From contig JABSQW010000175.1 in assembly GCA_013215605.1 (NCBI GenBank), positions 1-42,118 on the forward strand: 42,118 nt of DNA, read 5' to 3'. The notes under the pieces are model-generated. The model was not told the DNA's origin and did no database searches. It worked only from the letters and a program-made list of their open reading frames with translations. Position 1 is the stretch's first letter; every line of letters starts with the position of its first letter. Made by a program: the position numbers and the translations under genes. Shown piece by piece: positions 31,458-40,027 of the stretch. Source of the DNA: Myxococcales bacterium. Lineage in GTDB: Bacteria; Myxococcota_A; UBA9160; SMWR01.

Positions 31458-33493
31458 GCGCACCCGGCGCCACCGGCGGCGGCGCGACACGCCCGGTCGA
31501 TGCGGCGGCTGCCGCGGGCGCGAACGGTGCAGGGCCCGGCGGGGCCGCGCCGGACTCCATGCACGAAGAGGAGATCCTCGGCAAGGCGTACGACGCGCGC
31601 CTCCTCCTGAGCCTCTGGAAGTACGTCGCCCCGTACAAGCGGATGATCGCCACGACGTTGCTGCTCACGTTTCCGATCTTCCTGGTCGACCTCGCGCCGG
31701 CGTGGATCGTGAAGACCGGTCTCGATTTCTACTTCGGAGTGGACGGCGTAGAGGCCGCGCGCGTCTCCCAGGAGACCGGCACCGTCACCCGCTGGCTCGC
31801 CCCTCTTTTCGACCCACCGGCTGGCCTCGCACCGGTGTTCTGGCTCGCCGGTCTCTACTTCGTGTCGATGCTGATGGCGTCGCTGCTGCAGTTCGCGAAT
31901 ACGCTCGTCATGGGCTGGACGGGGCAATCGGCGATGCGCGACATGCGCGTCGAGGTGTTCGACCACATCCAGAAGCTCCATATGGGATTCTTTGATCGCT
32001 ACCCGGTCGGGCGACTCGTGACGCGCGCCACCAACGACGTCGAGAACGTCGCCGAGATGTTCTCCGCCGGCATCGTCGCGCTCGTCACCGACATCGTGAA
32101 GATGATCGGGTTCGCCGTGGTGCTGTTTCTTCTCGACGCCCGGCTCGCTCTCGCCTCGTTCCTCGTCGTGCCGTTACTCGCAGTGGCCGCCGCGATCTTC
32201 CGCTTCAAGGTGCGAGCCGCGTACCGCCTCGTCCGCGTGCGGATTGCGCGCATCAACGCGTACGTGCAGGAGAACGTCACCGGGATGAAGGTGGTGCAGC
32301 TCTTCACACGCGAGCAGCGCAACTTCGCCGACTTCGACGCGCTCAACGCATCCCACCGCGACGCCTGGTTCCAGTCGATCCGCTACGACGCGGCACTCTT
32401 CTCGAGCGTGGAGCTCGCGCAGGGGATCACCGTTGCAGTCATCATCGCCGAAGGGACGGGGTTGGCTGCGGCGGGCACGCTGTACGTATTCATCGACTGG
32501 ATGCGGCGGTTCTTCATGCCGCTGCGCGACCTCTCGGCCAAGTACTCGGTCATGCAGTCGTCGATGGCGAGCTGTGAGCGCATCTTCCAGCTGCTCGAGA
32601 CGGAACCGGCAGTACTCGACCGGCCGGCGGAGGAGAACGGCGCGCCCCTCGCCAAGAGTCGCAGCGCTGCGGCGAAACGCGGCTGTGTCGAGTTCCAGAA
32701 CGTCTCATTTGCCTACGACGCACCCGATCTCGCGGACGGGAGCGACGGCGCCGAGCCGGACGACAATCTCGTGCTGCACGACATCTCGTTTCGCGTCGAG
32801 CCCGGCGAGAAGGTCGCGTTCGTCGGCGCGACGGGTGCGGGCAAGACCACGATCATCAGCCTGCTGACGCGCTTCTACGAGCCGGGTGCCGGACGGGTGC
32901 TGCTCGACGGCGTCGACCTGCGCGATCTCCCGCAGGCGGAGCTGCGCCGCCGCGTCGCCATGGTCCTGCAGGACGTCTTCCTCTTCAGCGGAACGGTCGC
33001 TGACAACATCTCACTCGAGCGAGACGATGTTTCACTCGAAGACGTCAAGCGGATGGCCGACGCCGTACACGCCGGTGGGTTCGTGGAGGCACTTCCCGAT
33101 GGCTACGACACCGACGTGCGCGAGCGCGGGAGCAATTTCTCCGCGGGGCAGCGCCAGCTCTTGTCCTTCGCGCGCGCCCTCGCCCACGGCGGTGACGTGC
33201 TCGTGCTCGACGAAGCGACGAGTTCCATCGACACCGAGACCGAGAACCTCGTGCAGGAGGGGATCCACGTGTTGATGGAGGGACGCACCTCCATCGTCGT
33301 CGCGCATCGCCTGTCGACGATCGAGGACGTGGATCGCATCTACGTGCTCGAGCACGGTCGAATCGTCGAGTCCGGTCGCCACGAGGAGCTGTTGGCCCTC
33401 GGGGGCGTGTATCAGCGCCTCCACCAGCTCCAGTACGCCGGTGCCACCGCGAGCGAAGTTGGCGGAGAGGCCGCCGCTGCCGCGAGAGACTGA
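31454..33493 (+). CDS. ABC exporter half-transporter, MdlB-like partner
   Basis: A 679-residue half-transporter. A Gly/Ala-rich disordered N-terminus (about 1-35) precedes six membrane helices with a long first periplasmic loop (about 95-135). The ATPase domain has Walker A GATGAGKTT, signature NFSAGQRQLL (561-570) and Walker B VLVLDEATSS with the catalytic Glu587 and VVAHRLST. Walker B is canonical while the signature is altered (FSAGQ for LSGGQ). In a head-to-tail dimer this altered signature would face the Asp-containing Walker B of the partner, giving one degenerate and one active site, as in heterodimeric exporters. GTG start overlapping the previous stop. Confidence 0.88.
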   Translation: MSAPGATGGGATRPVDAAAAAGANGAGPGGAAPDSMHEEEILGKAYDARLLLSLWKYVAPYKRMIATTLLLTFPIFLVDLAPAWIVKTGLDFYFGVDGVEAARVSQETGTVTRWLAPLFDPPAGLAPVFWLAGLYFVSMLMASLLQFANTLVMGWTGQSAMRDMRVEVFDHIQKLHMGFFDRYPVGRLVTRATNDVENVAEMFSAGIVALVTDIVKMIGFAVVLFLLDARLALASFLVVPLLAVAAAIFRFKVRAAYRLVRVRIARINAYVQENVTGMKVVQLFTREQRNFADFDALNASHRDAWFQSIRYDAALFSSVELAQGITVAVIIAEGTGLAAAGTLYVFIDWMRRFFMPLRDLSAKYSVMQSSMASCERIFQLLETEPAVLDRPAEENGAPLAKSRSAAAKRGCVEFQNVSFAYDAPDLADGSDGAEPDDNLVLHDISFRVEPGEKVAFVGATGAGKTTIISLLTRFYEPGAGRVLLDGVDLRDLPQAELRRRVAMVLQDVFLFSGTVADNISLERDDVSLEDVKRMADAVHAGGFVEALPDGYDTDVRERGSNFSAGQRQLLSFARALAHGGDVLVLDEATSSIDTETENLVQEGIHVLMEGRTSIVVAHRLSTIEDVDRIYVLEHGRIVESGRHEELLALGGVYQRLHQLQYAGATASEVGGEAAAAARD

Positions 33494-33526
33494 ATTTCCC
33501 CGTTGGGCGTGGTCGAAAGCCGTCGT

Positions 33527-33555
33527 CCGCGGTTGCGCGGTCACCCTTCGGGGTG
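33527..33555 (+). terminator. Tandem short hairpins after the ABC exporter genes
   Basis: CCGCG-GTTG-CGCGG (33527-33540) is followed after one base by CACCC-TTCG-GGGTG (33542-33555), the second with a stable TTCG tetraloop, and then TTAACC. Both lie within 65 bases of the transporter stop. There is no T-run, so if they end transcription they would do so as a non-canonical or Rho-assisted terminator. The rest of the 186-base gap has a possible -10 TGTAAT (33582-33587) without a clear -35, and GGAGG (33664-33668) before smc. Confidence 0.35.
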
Positions 33556-33679
33556 TTAACCATTCGGAGCCTCCCCTCCTCTGTAATCGCTTTTCTGCCA
33601 CGCCCCCCACCCGTCGTTGTAAAGCGCCGGGAGAGGTCCGTGGGTCTGAACGGGTACCCGTGCGGAGGTTCGAGACGAG

Positions 33680-36600
33680 GTGCGGCTCAAGTCCCTCGAA
33701 CTCAACGGCTTCAAGTCCTTCGTGGACAAGACGGCCCTCGATTTTGAAACCGGAATCACCGGTGTCGTCGGACCGAACGGCTGCGGGAAGTCGAATATCG
33801 TCGATGCCATCCGCTGGGCGATGGGCGAGCAGTCGCCGCGGCGCCTGCGCGGTCGCGGTATGGAAGACGTCATCTTCGGCGGCGCCGAAGGCATCTCCCC
33901 CGTGGGAATGGCCGAGGTGGTCATCACCTTCGACAACAGCGAGGGCGGCGGACCGCCGGCCTTCTCGGCGTACAACGAGATCCAGGTCGCGCGGCGTCTG
34001 TACCGCACCGGCGAGTCCGAGTATCTGCTCAACAAGACCGCCTGTCGGCTGCGCGATATCCAGGACTTCTTCCGCGACACCGGCATCGGGGCCAAGGGCT
34101 ACACCATCGTGGAGCAGGGCCGGATCGCCGAGATCGTTTCGGCAAAGGCCGAAGAGCGCCGCTCGCTGATCGAGGAAGCGGCGGGCATCGGGAAATACAA
34201 GGCGCGCCGGCGCGAGGCCGAGACCAAGATCGCCTCGACCGAGCAGAATCTGCTGCGCGTCACCGACGTCCTCGGTGAGATTCGCCGACAGATCGGTTCC
34301 ATCGAGCGCCAGGCGAAGAAGGCCGCCCGCTACAAGCGCATGCGCGAGACGCTGCGCGTCCTCGAGCTGTCGCTCGCCGTGGACGACCGCGCCGAGCTCA
34401 CGAGCCAGATCGAAGCGTCGCAGGCGCGCCTGACCCTTTTGCGCGACGCGGTCACCGCCCTCGAGACCCAGCTCTCCGAGCGCGAGCTCGCCACCGAAGC
34501 GAAGCGCATCGAGCTCGCAGAGTGCGAGAAGGTGCTCGCTGCCGGGAGTGAGCGTCTGCTCGCGCTGCGCACCGACATCAAGGAGTGCGAGGCGCAGATC
34601 GAGTACGGGCGCCGCGAGCGCGAGCAACTCGCAGAGACGATCGCCGCGCGCAACGAGGAGCTCGAGAGACTGCGGGAAAATCTCCGCCAGCAGGAGGTCG
34701 AGGCGGAGAGCGTCCAGGCCGATCTCGCGGCCGTCGAGTCGGCCGTCGCCACGGAGCGCGACCCGCTCCAAAGCGCCGAAGCGGAGGTGCTGGCGGCGCG
34801 CGAAAAGCTGGCCGAGATCGAGCGCGAGCGCGAAGTCGCCAACCAGGCGCTCGTCGATGTGCTCACCGGCATCGCGCGCTCCGAAGATCGCAAGGCCACG
34901 GTCGAGGACCGCGGTGCCGAGCTGTCCACGCGCATGCGCGACGCCGACGAGGGCCTCGAAGTCGGGCAGACCGAAGCGTCCCGCGCCGACAGCGAGCAGC
35001 GCAGCCTCGAGGAGGGCCTGCGCAACCTCCTTGCCGAGCGCGATCGCTTCATGGGTCTCCAGCGCAAGGCGCTCGAGAACCACGCACAGGCGGTTCGCCG
35101 CGCCCGCGAGGCCGCCGAACGGCAGCGCAGCGCGCGCGAAGTCCGTGAAACCAGGCGCGCCCGTCTCGCTTCGCTCAAGGAGGTGGTCGAGCGCCGTGAC
35201 GATGTCGGTTCCGGCGCCCGCCACCTGCTCAGCCGCGACGAATCGGAGCGGCGCAGCCTGGGCCTGAAGGGCCTCGTGCGCGACGCACTCGAGGTCGACC
35301 GCGACGTTGAGCGGGCCGTCGAGGCCGTGCTCGCCGATCGCGCCGGTGCGCTCGTCGTCGACCGACCGGAAGGCGCGCTGTCGGCGCTCGATCTGCTGCG
35401 TTCCGCGAATTCTGGCCGCGGAGTCTTCGTCGCGCTGCCCTCGCCATCGATGGAACCGAGCGGCTTCGTGCCCTTCGGCGAGCCGCTGCTCGGGCGCGTG
35501 CGACCGCGTGACGGCTTCGAGCCGCTGGCCCACCGACTGCTCGGCAACGCGAACCTCGTGTCGAGCCTCGACGAAGTCCTGAAGCACTACGGGAGCGGTC
35601 GGATTCCCTGCACGTTCGTCACGAAAGCGGGCGACGTCCTGACACCGGATGGCGTCGTCGCCGGGGGTGGAGCCGCAGAGGGAGAGGCCGGCGGACTGAT
35701 CGCGCACGTGCGCGAGATTCGCGAGCTCGAGACCGAGGTCGCCAGCCTCGAGGCGCAGGTGGCGCGCTGCGAGACGGACCACGCGACTGCCGAAGCGGCA
35801 CTCGTGAGTGCCGCTGACGAGCTCGAGAACCTGCGCAACCGCCACCACACGGCGGCGCTCGCCGTGGCAAACCACGAAAAGGACCTGGAGCGCACTCGAG
35901 AGCGCGTCAAAGCTCTCGGTGAAGCGCACGAAGGCCGCGTCGCCGAGCGTTCGGGAATCCTCGCGGAGAGCGAGTCGCGCGCGGTGGAGGGAGGGCTCCT
36001 GGAGACGCAACTCTCCGAAGCACGCCAGCAGCGCGTACAGCGGCAGCGCGATCTCGACGCGCTCGGTCTGCGCATCGGCTCGGCCGGACGCGAGGTGGCG
36101 CGCCTCGAGACGGTCGCCACCGAGCGGCGCGTCGAGCAGGCCGGACGCGAGGACCAGTGCAACCGGCTGCGCGCGGCGAGCGAGCGCGCCGTCGCCGCCA
36201 CGCGCGAAGCGGGCGAGTGGATCGCGCGCCGCGAGGAAGAGATCCGCAGCGCCGAAGCGCGCCGAGCCGAACTCGCCACGATCATCGAATCCGCCCAGTC
36301 GACGCTCGACGAGAGGCTTCGCGCAGAGGAGCTCGCCCGCGCCAGCACCGATGAGAAGCGCGACGTATTCGAGCGGATGTCCACGGAGGTGGGCGCGCTC
36401 GACGAGGCCAGCCGCGAGCTGCGCTCGGAGCTCACGGAGCGCCGGGAGGAAGTCGGTCAGGCCGAGCTCGCCGCGCGCGAGACGGAGCTCAATCTCAGCC
36501 ACCTCGACGAGGCGATCCGCGAGAAGTGGGACACCAACCTCGCTACGTGGACCCTGCCGCCGCTCGAGCCCGAGGAGAGCGAAGCGGCCCCGCCGACTCC

Positions 36601-37399
36601 CGAAGCCAGCGAGACCGAGCGGGCCGCTGCATCCGCGACCGAGGAGCCCGGGGGAAGCGACTCGGAGCTCGGCAGCGCCGATTCCGATGAGGAAGAGCCC
36701 GCGCCCGACGCCGCCCGCGAGGCGCGGCGCAACGCCGAGCTCGCGCGCGGGCCCCGTGAAGAACGCGCCCAGCGCCTCGAAGAGCTGCGCAAGAAGGTTC
36801 AGCAGCTCGGCGACGTCAACCTCGGTGCCATCGAGGAGCACGAAGAACTCTCGGAGCGCTTCCGCTTCCTCACCGAACAGAAGGTAGATCTCGACGCCAC
36901 CCTGGAATTGCTGCGCGACGCCATCGCACGCATCAACCGCACGAGTCGCCGCCGCTTCCGCGAGGCGTTCGAGCAGATCAGCCAGCGCTTCTCGGAGAAC
37001 TTCCCGCGGCTTTTCCGCGGTGGGAAGGCGAGCCTCTCCCTCACCGACACCGAAGACGTCCTCGAGGCGGGCATCGAGATCATGGCGATGCCGCCGGGCA
37101 AGCGCCTGCAGAACGTGAACCTGTTGTCCGGCGGCGAGAAGACCCTCACCGCCGTCGCGCTGCTCGTTGCGGTGTTCCAGGTGCGACCTTCGCCGTTCTT
37201 CCTGCTCGACGAGGTCGACGCGGCGCTCGACGACGCCAACATCGGACGCTTCAACGAGATCGTGAAAGAGCTGGCCGCGACGTCGCAGTTCGTGCTCATC
37301 ACCCACAACAAGCACACCATCGAGATCGCCGACCTTCTCTACGGCGTGACGATGGAGCGCAAGGGTGTGAGCAAGCTGGTGTCGGTCGAGGTCCACTAG
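33680..37399 (+). CDS. smc: SMC, chromosome segregation ATPase
   Basis: A 1239-residue structural-maintenance-of-chromosomes protein. It has an N-terminal head with GPNGCGKSN (31-39), coiled coil (about 165-505), hinge (about 525-670, containing GRGVFVALPS), and a return coiled coil (about 675-1040). The C-terminal head has signature NLLSGGEKTL (about 1148), Walker B FFLLDEVDAALDD (about 1173) and ITHNKHT. It organises and segregates chromosomes with ScpA/ScpB, which are not in the window. An acidic Pro/Ser/Glu-rich insert of about 60 residues (about 957-1020) interrupts the returning coil near the C-terminal head and is not standard. GTG start, with GGAGG 11 bases upstream. Confidence 0.95.
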   Translation: MRLKSLELNGFKSFVDKTALDFETGITGVVGPNGCGKSNIVDAIRWAMGEQSPRRLRGRGMEDVIFGGAEGISPVGMAEVVITFDNSEGGGPPAFSAYNEIQVARRLYRTGESEYLLNKTACRLRDIQDFFRDTGIGAKGYTIVEQGRIAEIVSAKAEERRSLIEEAAGIGKYKARRREAETKIASTEQNLLRVTDVLGEIRRQIGSIERQAKKAARYKRMRETLRVLELSLAVDDRAELTSQIEASQARLTLLRDAVTALETQLSERELATEAKRIELAECEKVLAAGSERLLALRTDIKECEAQIEYGRREREQLAETIAARNEELERLRENLRQQEVEAESVQADLAAVESAVATERDPLQSAEAEVLAAREKLAEIEREREVANQALVDVLTGIARSEDRKATVEDRGAELSTRMRDADEGLEVGQTEASRADSEQRSLEEGLRNLLAERDRFMGLQRKALENHAQAVRRAREAAERQRSAREVRETRRARLASLKEVVERRDDVGSGARHLLSRDESERRSLGLKGLVRDALEVDRDVERAVEAVLADRAGALVVDRPEGALSALDLLRSANSGRGVFVALPSPSMEPSGFVPFGEPLLGRVRPRDGFEPLAHRLLGNANLVSSLDEVLKHYGSGRIPCTFVTKAGDVLTPDGVVAGGGAAEGEAGGLIAHVREIRELETEVASLEAQVARCETDHATAEAALVSAADELENLRNRHHTAALAVANHEKDLERTRERVKALGEAHEGRVAERSGILAESESRAVEGGLLETQLSEARQQRVQRQRDLDALGLRIGSAGREVARLETVATERRVEQAGREDQCNRLRAASERAVAATREAGEWIARREEEIRSAEARRAELATIIESAQSTLDERLRAEELARASTDEKRDVFERMSTEVGALDEASRELRSELTERREEVGQAELAARETELNLSHLDEAIREKWDTNLATWTLPPLEPEESEAAPPTPEASETERAAASATEEPGGSDSELGSADSDEEEPAPDAAREARRNAELARGPREERAQRLEELRKKVQQLGDVNLGAIEEHEELSERFRFLTEQKVDLDATLELLRDAIARINRTSRRRFREAFEQISQRFSENFPRLFRGGKASLSLTDTEDVLEAGIEIMAMPPGKRLQNVNLLSGGEKTLTAVALLVAVFQVRPSPFFLLDEVDAALDDANIGRFNEIVKELAATSQFVLITHNKHTIEIADLLYGVTMERKGVSKLVSVEVH

Positions 37400-37402
37400 G
37401 CG

Positions 37403-37552
37403 CTGCTCCCGTCGCCCGAGATCTGCTTCTCCAAGGACCCGATCGTCGTTCGAGACGGGTCGGGGCACTTCATCCGGTGGCGGCAGGACCCTCGGGAAGA
37501 CCCCGATCTCATCCGGCCGCGGATCGCCGCGGAGGCGAAGGCTCCGTCGGTC
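37403..37552 (+). pseudogene. Coding-like fragment without a start, after smc
   Basis: Immediately after the smc stop, in the same frame, about 50 codons read as a natural-looking protein: PEICFSKDPIVVRDGSGHF, then IRWRQDPREDPDLIRPR and AEAKAPSVYLPP. Almost all third positions are G or C, as in the real genes. There is no ATG, GTG or TTG in this frame before the antisense 3' end of the MFS gene, and the segment is not part of known SMC C-termini. I do not recognise it; it may be the tail of a decayed or displaced gene. A chance open frame in GC-rich DNA remains possible. Confidence 0.3.
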
Positions 37553-38760
37553 TACCTGCCACCTCGTGCGATGCGCATCAGGAACGGCAGCGCGAGCACC
37601 ACGCAGGCGATCTCCGACACTCCGGCGACCACGAACGCTGCGCGATAGCCGCTCTCCCAGTCGGCTACGCGGGCGACCGCCTGGCTCACGAACCCGCCGG
37701 TGGCCGGCCCGACGATGAATCCGAGCGAGCCGGCCGCGTTGAAGGCCCCCATGGCAGTGGTGCGGATCTCGTCGGGGGCGATGTCCGTCGTGAGCACGAG
37801 GGACGGAACGAACATCACGGCCGAGGTCACGCCGAGGACGAACATCAGTCCGATCAGCCAGTCGAGCGACCACCAGCCGAGCGTCGCAGTGCCGATGCCG
37901 TAGAGGAGGCTCCCGCCGCACACCATCGCCACGCGGGAGTGACTCTCTGCGAGCCGGCCGAACGGATAGCTGAGCAGCGCGAAGGGGATCATGAAGGCGC
38001 TGATGAGCATTCCGATGCGCGGAGGGTCGAGGTCGTGGATGCGTGTCAGGTACAGCGAGAAGGTCGTCGTGAAGAAGCCCACCGTGAAGCGGTCGGCGAA
38101 AGCGAATGCCAGCGGAGCGATCAGGAGGCGGTTTTCGTTCACCATGCGCACGAGGTCGGCGAACTGTGGGCTCTTTTCGTCTGCGGCCGACGTCGGATCT
38201 CGCAACACGAGCATCGACACCACGGCGGCAAGGGTCACGAGCGCGGAGCCGAGCAGGAGCGGTGCTATCGGATCGTTCGCGCCCACGACACCGCCGACGG
38301 GCGCGCCCAGGGCGACCCCCAGCGTGATGCCGCCCCCGACGAGTCCCATCACGCGGCCGCGTTGCTCCGGCCCCCGACTGCGCGTCGCGATGCCGAGCAG
38401 CATCGAGAGGGCGGTGATGTGCGCGCAGCCCTCGAGGAAGCGGATCCCCATGAACACTGCGAACGAGGTCGTCTGGGCGAGCGCGAACAGACACACGGCG
38501 TCGGCGAGCAGCGCGCCGATGACAAGTTCGCGCCGCCGTCCGATGCGGTCGGACAGCACGCTGACGAGCGGCGCGGCCACGACCGCCCCCACCATGTTGA
38601 TCGACATGAAGAGGGAGGTCAGCATCTCCGAGACGTCGAACCGATCCTGCACGAGCTCGCGCAGCACCGTGACGGGAAGCGTGACCGGCGCCAGCATCAG
38701 CAGCGCGAGCAGCCCCAGGATTCCGATTCGCCAACCCTCGTAGAACACGGCCCTCAGCAT
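37552..38760 (-). CDS. Major facilitator superfamily transporter
   Basis: A 402-residue membrane protein with about 12 hydrophobic segments. The loop between helices 2 and 3 carries the MFS motif A as LVSVLSDRIGRRRELVIG, and a second, weaker copy follows helix 8 (FGRLAESHSR). A hydrophilic stretch near 200-215 separates the two halves. Its profile suits a drug or metabolite efflux carrier; the substrate cannot be assigned. ATG start at 38760, 72 bases from the divergent ftsY start. It is convergent with smc and splits smc from ftsY, which are often adjacent in other bacteria. Confidence 0.85.
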   Translation of the reverse strand: MLRAVFYEGWRIGILGLLALLMLAPVTLPVTVLRELVQDRFDVSEMLTSLFMSINMVGAVVAAPLVSVLSDRIGRRRELVIGALLADAVCLFALAQTTSFAVFMGIRFLEGCAHITALSMLLGIATRSRGPEQRGRVMGLVGGGITLGVALGAPVGGVVGANDPIAPLLLGSALVTLAAVVSMLVLRDPTSAADEKSPQFADLVRMVNENRLLIAPLAFAFADRFTVGFFTTTFSLYLTRIHDLDPPRIGMLISAFMIPFALLSYPFGRLAESHSRVAMVCGGSLLYGIGTATLGWWSLDWLIGLMFVLGVTSAVMFVPSLVLTTDIAPDEIRTTAMGAFNAAGSLGFIVGPATGGFVSQAVARVADWESGYRAAFVVAGVSEIACVVLALPFLMRIARGGR

Positions 38761-38817
38761 AACGATCTGCGGGGGCGCCTGGAGCGGCGGAGGTCGTGAG
38801 GAGCCAGCGGAGACTGT

Positions 38818-38832
38818 TATCCTCCGCGCGCC
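38818..38832 (+). promoter_or_regulatory. -10-like TATCCT directly before ftsY
   Basis: TATCCT (38818-38823) is followed by 9 bases and the GTG at 38833. The interval has no Shine-Dalgarno sequence. GAGGA lies 15 bases upstream (38798-38802). This is the third TATCC-to-start spacing of 8-9 bases in the window. Confidence 0.33.
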
Positions 38833-39948
38833 GTGACCGAGACCGCGACACTTCTGCAGAGCCTCATCCTCTGGGCCGAGCTCCACCCGCAAGCGCTGGT
38901 GGCGCTCGTTGCCCTGCTCCCCCTGATCGTCCTCGGCGTCGCGGAAGTGGCGGGGTGGGGCTGGGAGCCGACCGACGAGCCGGAGGTCGCGCCAGAACCC
39001 GAGCCCGTCTCCGAGCCGCTTCCGCCGCTCCCGACCGAGCCGCCGCCGGGCCGACTCTCCGAGCGTCTGCGCCGCACGCGCGAGGGCCTGATCGGCCGAT
39101 TCGGCGAGATCATCGGCGGGCGCCAGGTCGACGCGCAGGTGCTCGACGAACTCGAGGCCGTGTTGTTCAGTGCGGACCTCGGTGTGGCCACGGCCGAGAG
39201 CCTCCTCGAGACGCTCCGCCGTCGCGGGCAGGGGGGAGACGCCGACGCCGTGCAGGCGATCCTGCGCGAAGAGATCCTCGCGCGTCTCTCGAAAGTCGAG
39301 GTCGAGGGGACGATGGATACCGAGGGCACGCCCCACGTGATCCTGGTGCTCGGAGTGAACGGTGTGGGCAAGACCACCACGGTCGGCAAGCTCGCCGCGC
39401 GTCACGCGGAGGCTGGACGCAAAGTGGTGCTCGGTGCGGGCGACACGTTTCGGGCCGCAGCGCGCGAGCAACTCCAGGTGTGGGGTGAGCGGGTCGGCTG
39501 CGAGGTCATCACCGGCCCGGAAAACGGCGACCCGTCCGCCGTCGCCTTCGACACGGTGAAGGCCGCGACGTCGTGCACTGCGGACGTCGCGATCATCGAC
39601 ACGGCGGGCCGACTCCAGACGAAGAAGCCCCTCATGGACGAGCTCGGGAAGATGGTGCGGGTGATCGGAAAGGGCCTCGATGGCGCGCCCCACGAGACGC
39701 TGCTCGTCCTCGACGCGAATACGGGCCAGAACGCGTTCTCCCAGGCTGAGCTCTTCACCGAGGTGGCCGGCGTCACGGGCCTCGTGCTCACGAAGCTCGA
39801 CGGCACCGCGAAGGGCGGCGTCATCATCGGGCTGGCCGACAAGTTCGGGATTCCCGTGAAGTTCGTCGGGGTCGGAGAGGGCGTCGAGGATCTGCGCGAC
39901 TTCCGCGCCGAGGAGTTCGTGGACGCACTATTCGGAGAAGCCAACTAG
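38833..39948 (+). CDS. ftsY: FtsY, signal recognition particle receptor, with N-terminal membrane anchor
   Basis: A 371-residue SRP GTPase that receives ribosome-SRP complexes at the inner membrane. The NG domain has G1 GVNGVGKTTT (174-183), DTFRAAAREQL, DTAGR (256-260), TKLDG (320-324) and the C-terminal FVGVGEGVEDLRDF, all as in FtsY. The N-terminus carries a true hydrophobic helix (about 18-40), then a Pro/Glu-rich acidic linker (about 45-72). E. coli FtsY has a long acidic A domain without a transmembrane helix, while actinobacterial and some deltaproteobacterial FtsY are membrane-anchored like this. GTG start with no ribosome site. Confidence 0.95.
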   Translation: MTETATLLQSLILWAELHPQALVALVALLPLIVLGVAEVAGWGWEPTDEPEVAPEPEPVSEPLPPLPTEPPPGRLSERLRRTREGLIGRFGEIIGGRQVDAQVLDELEAVLFSADLGVATAESLLETLRRRGQGGDADAVQAILREEILARLSKVEVEGTMDTEGTPHVILVLGVNGVGKTTTVGKLAARHAEAGRKVVLGAGDTFRAAAREQLQVWGERVGCEVITGPENGDPSAVAFDTVKAATSCTADVAIIDTAGRLQTKKPLMDELGKMVRVIGKGLDGAPHETLLVLDANTGQNAFSQAELFTEVAGVTGLVLTKLDGTAKGGVIIGLADKFGIPVKFVGVGEGVEDLRDFRAEEFVDALFGEAN

Positions 39949-39965
39949 CTTTGCACGTTGAGACC

Positions 39966-39997
39966 CGGAGCCGAAGGGATCAGGTCCGCGGAGCCGA
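39966..39997 (+). repeat. Direct repeat CGGAGCCGA in the glpK leader
   Basis: CGGAGCCGA occurs at 39966-39974 and 39989-39997, a period of 23 bases, in the 79-base gap before glpK. Such tandem half-sites spaced by about two helical turns can be operator pairs. The copies are short, so chance is a fair alternative. Confidence 0.28.
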
Positions 39998-40027
39998 CCG
40001 AAGCTCGGCCGAACCAGGAGGTACTCA

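Noticed and set aside
33032-38851. Very long open frame on the minus strand (about 1,900 codons) opposite smc
   Set aside because: It is antisense to smc, which has every family motif in the plus frame. The open antisense frame is a side effect of GC-rich third positions and frequent Glu/Arg/Leu codons.
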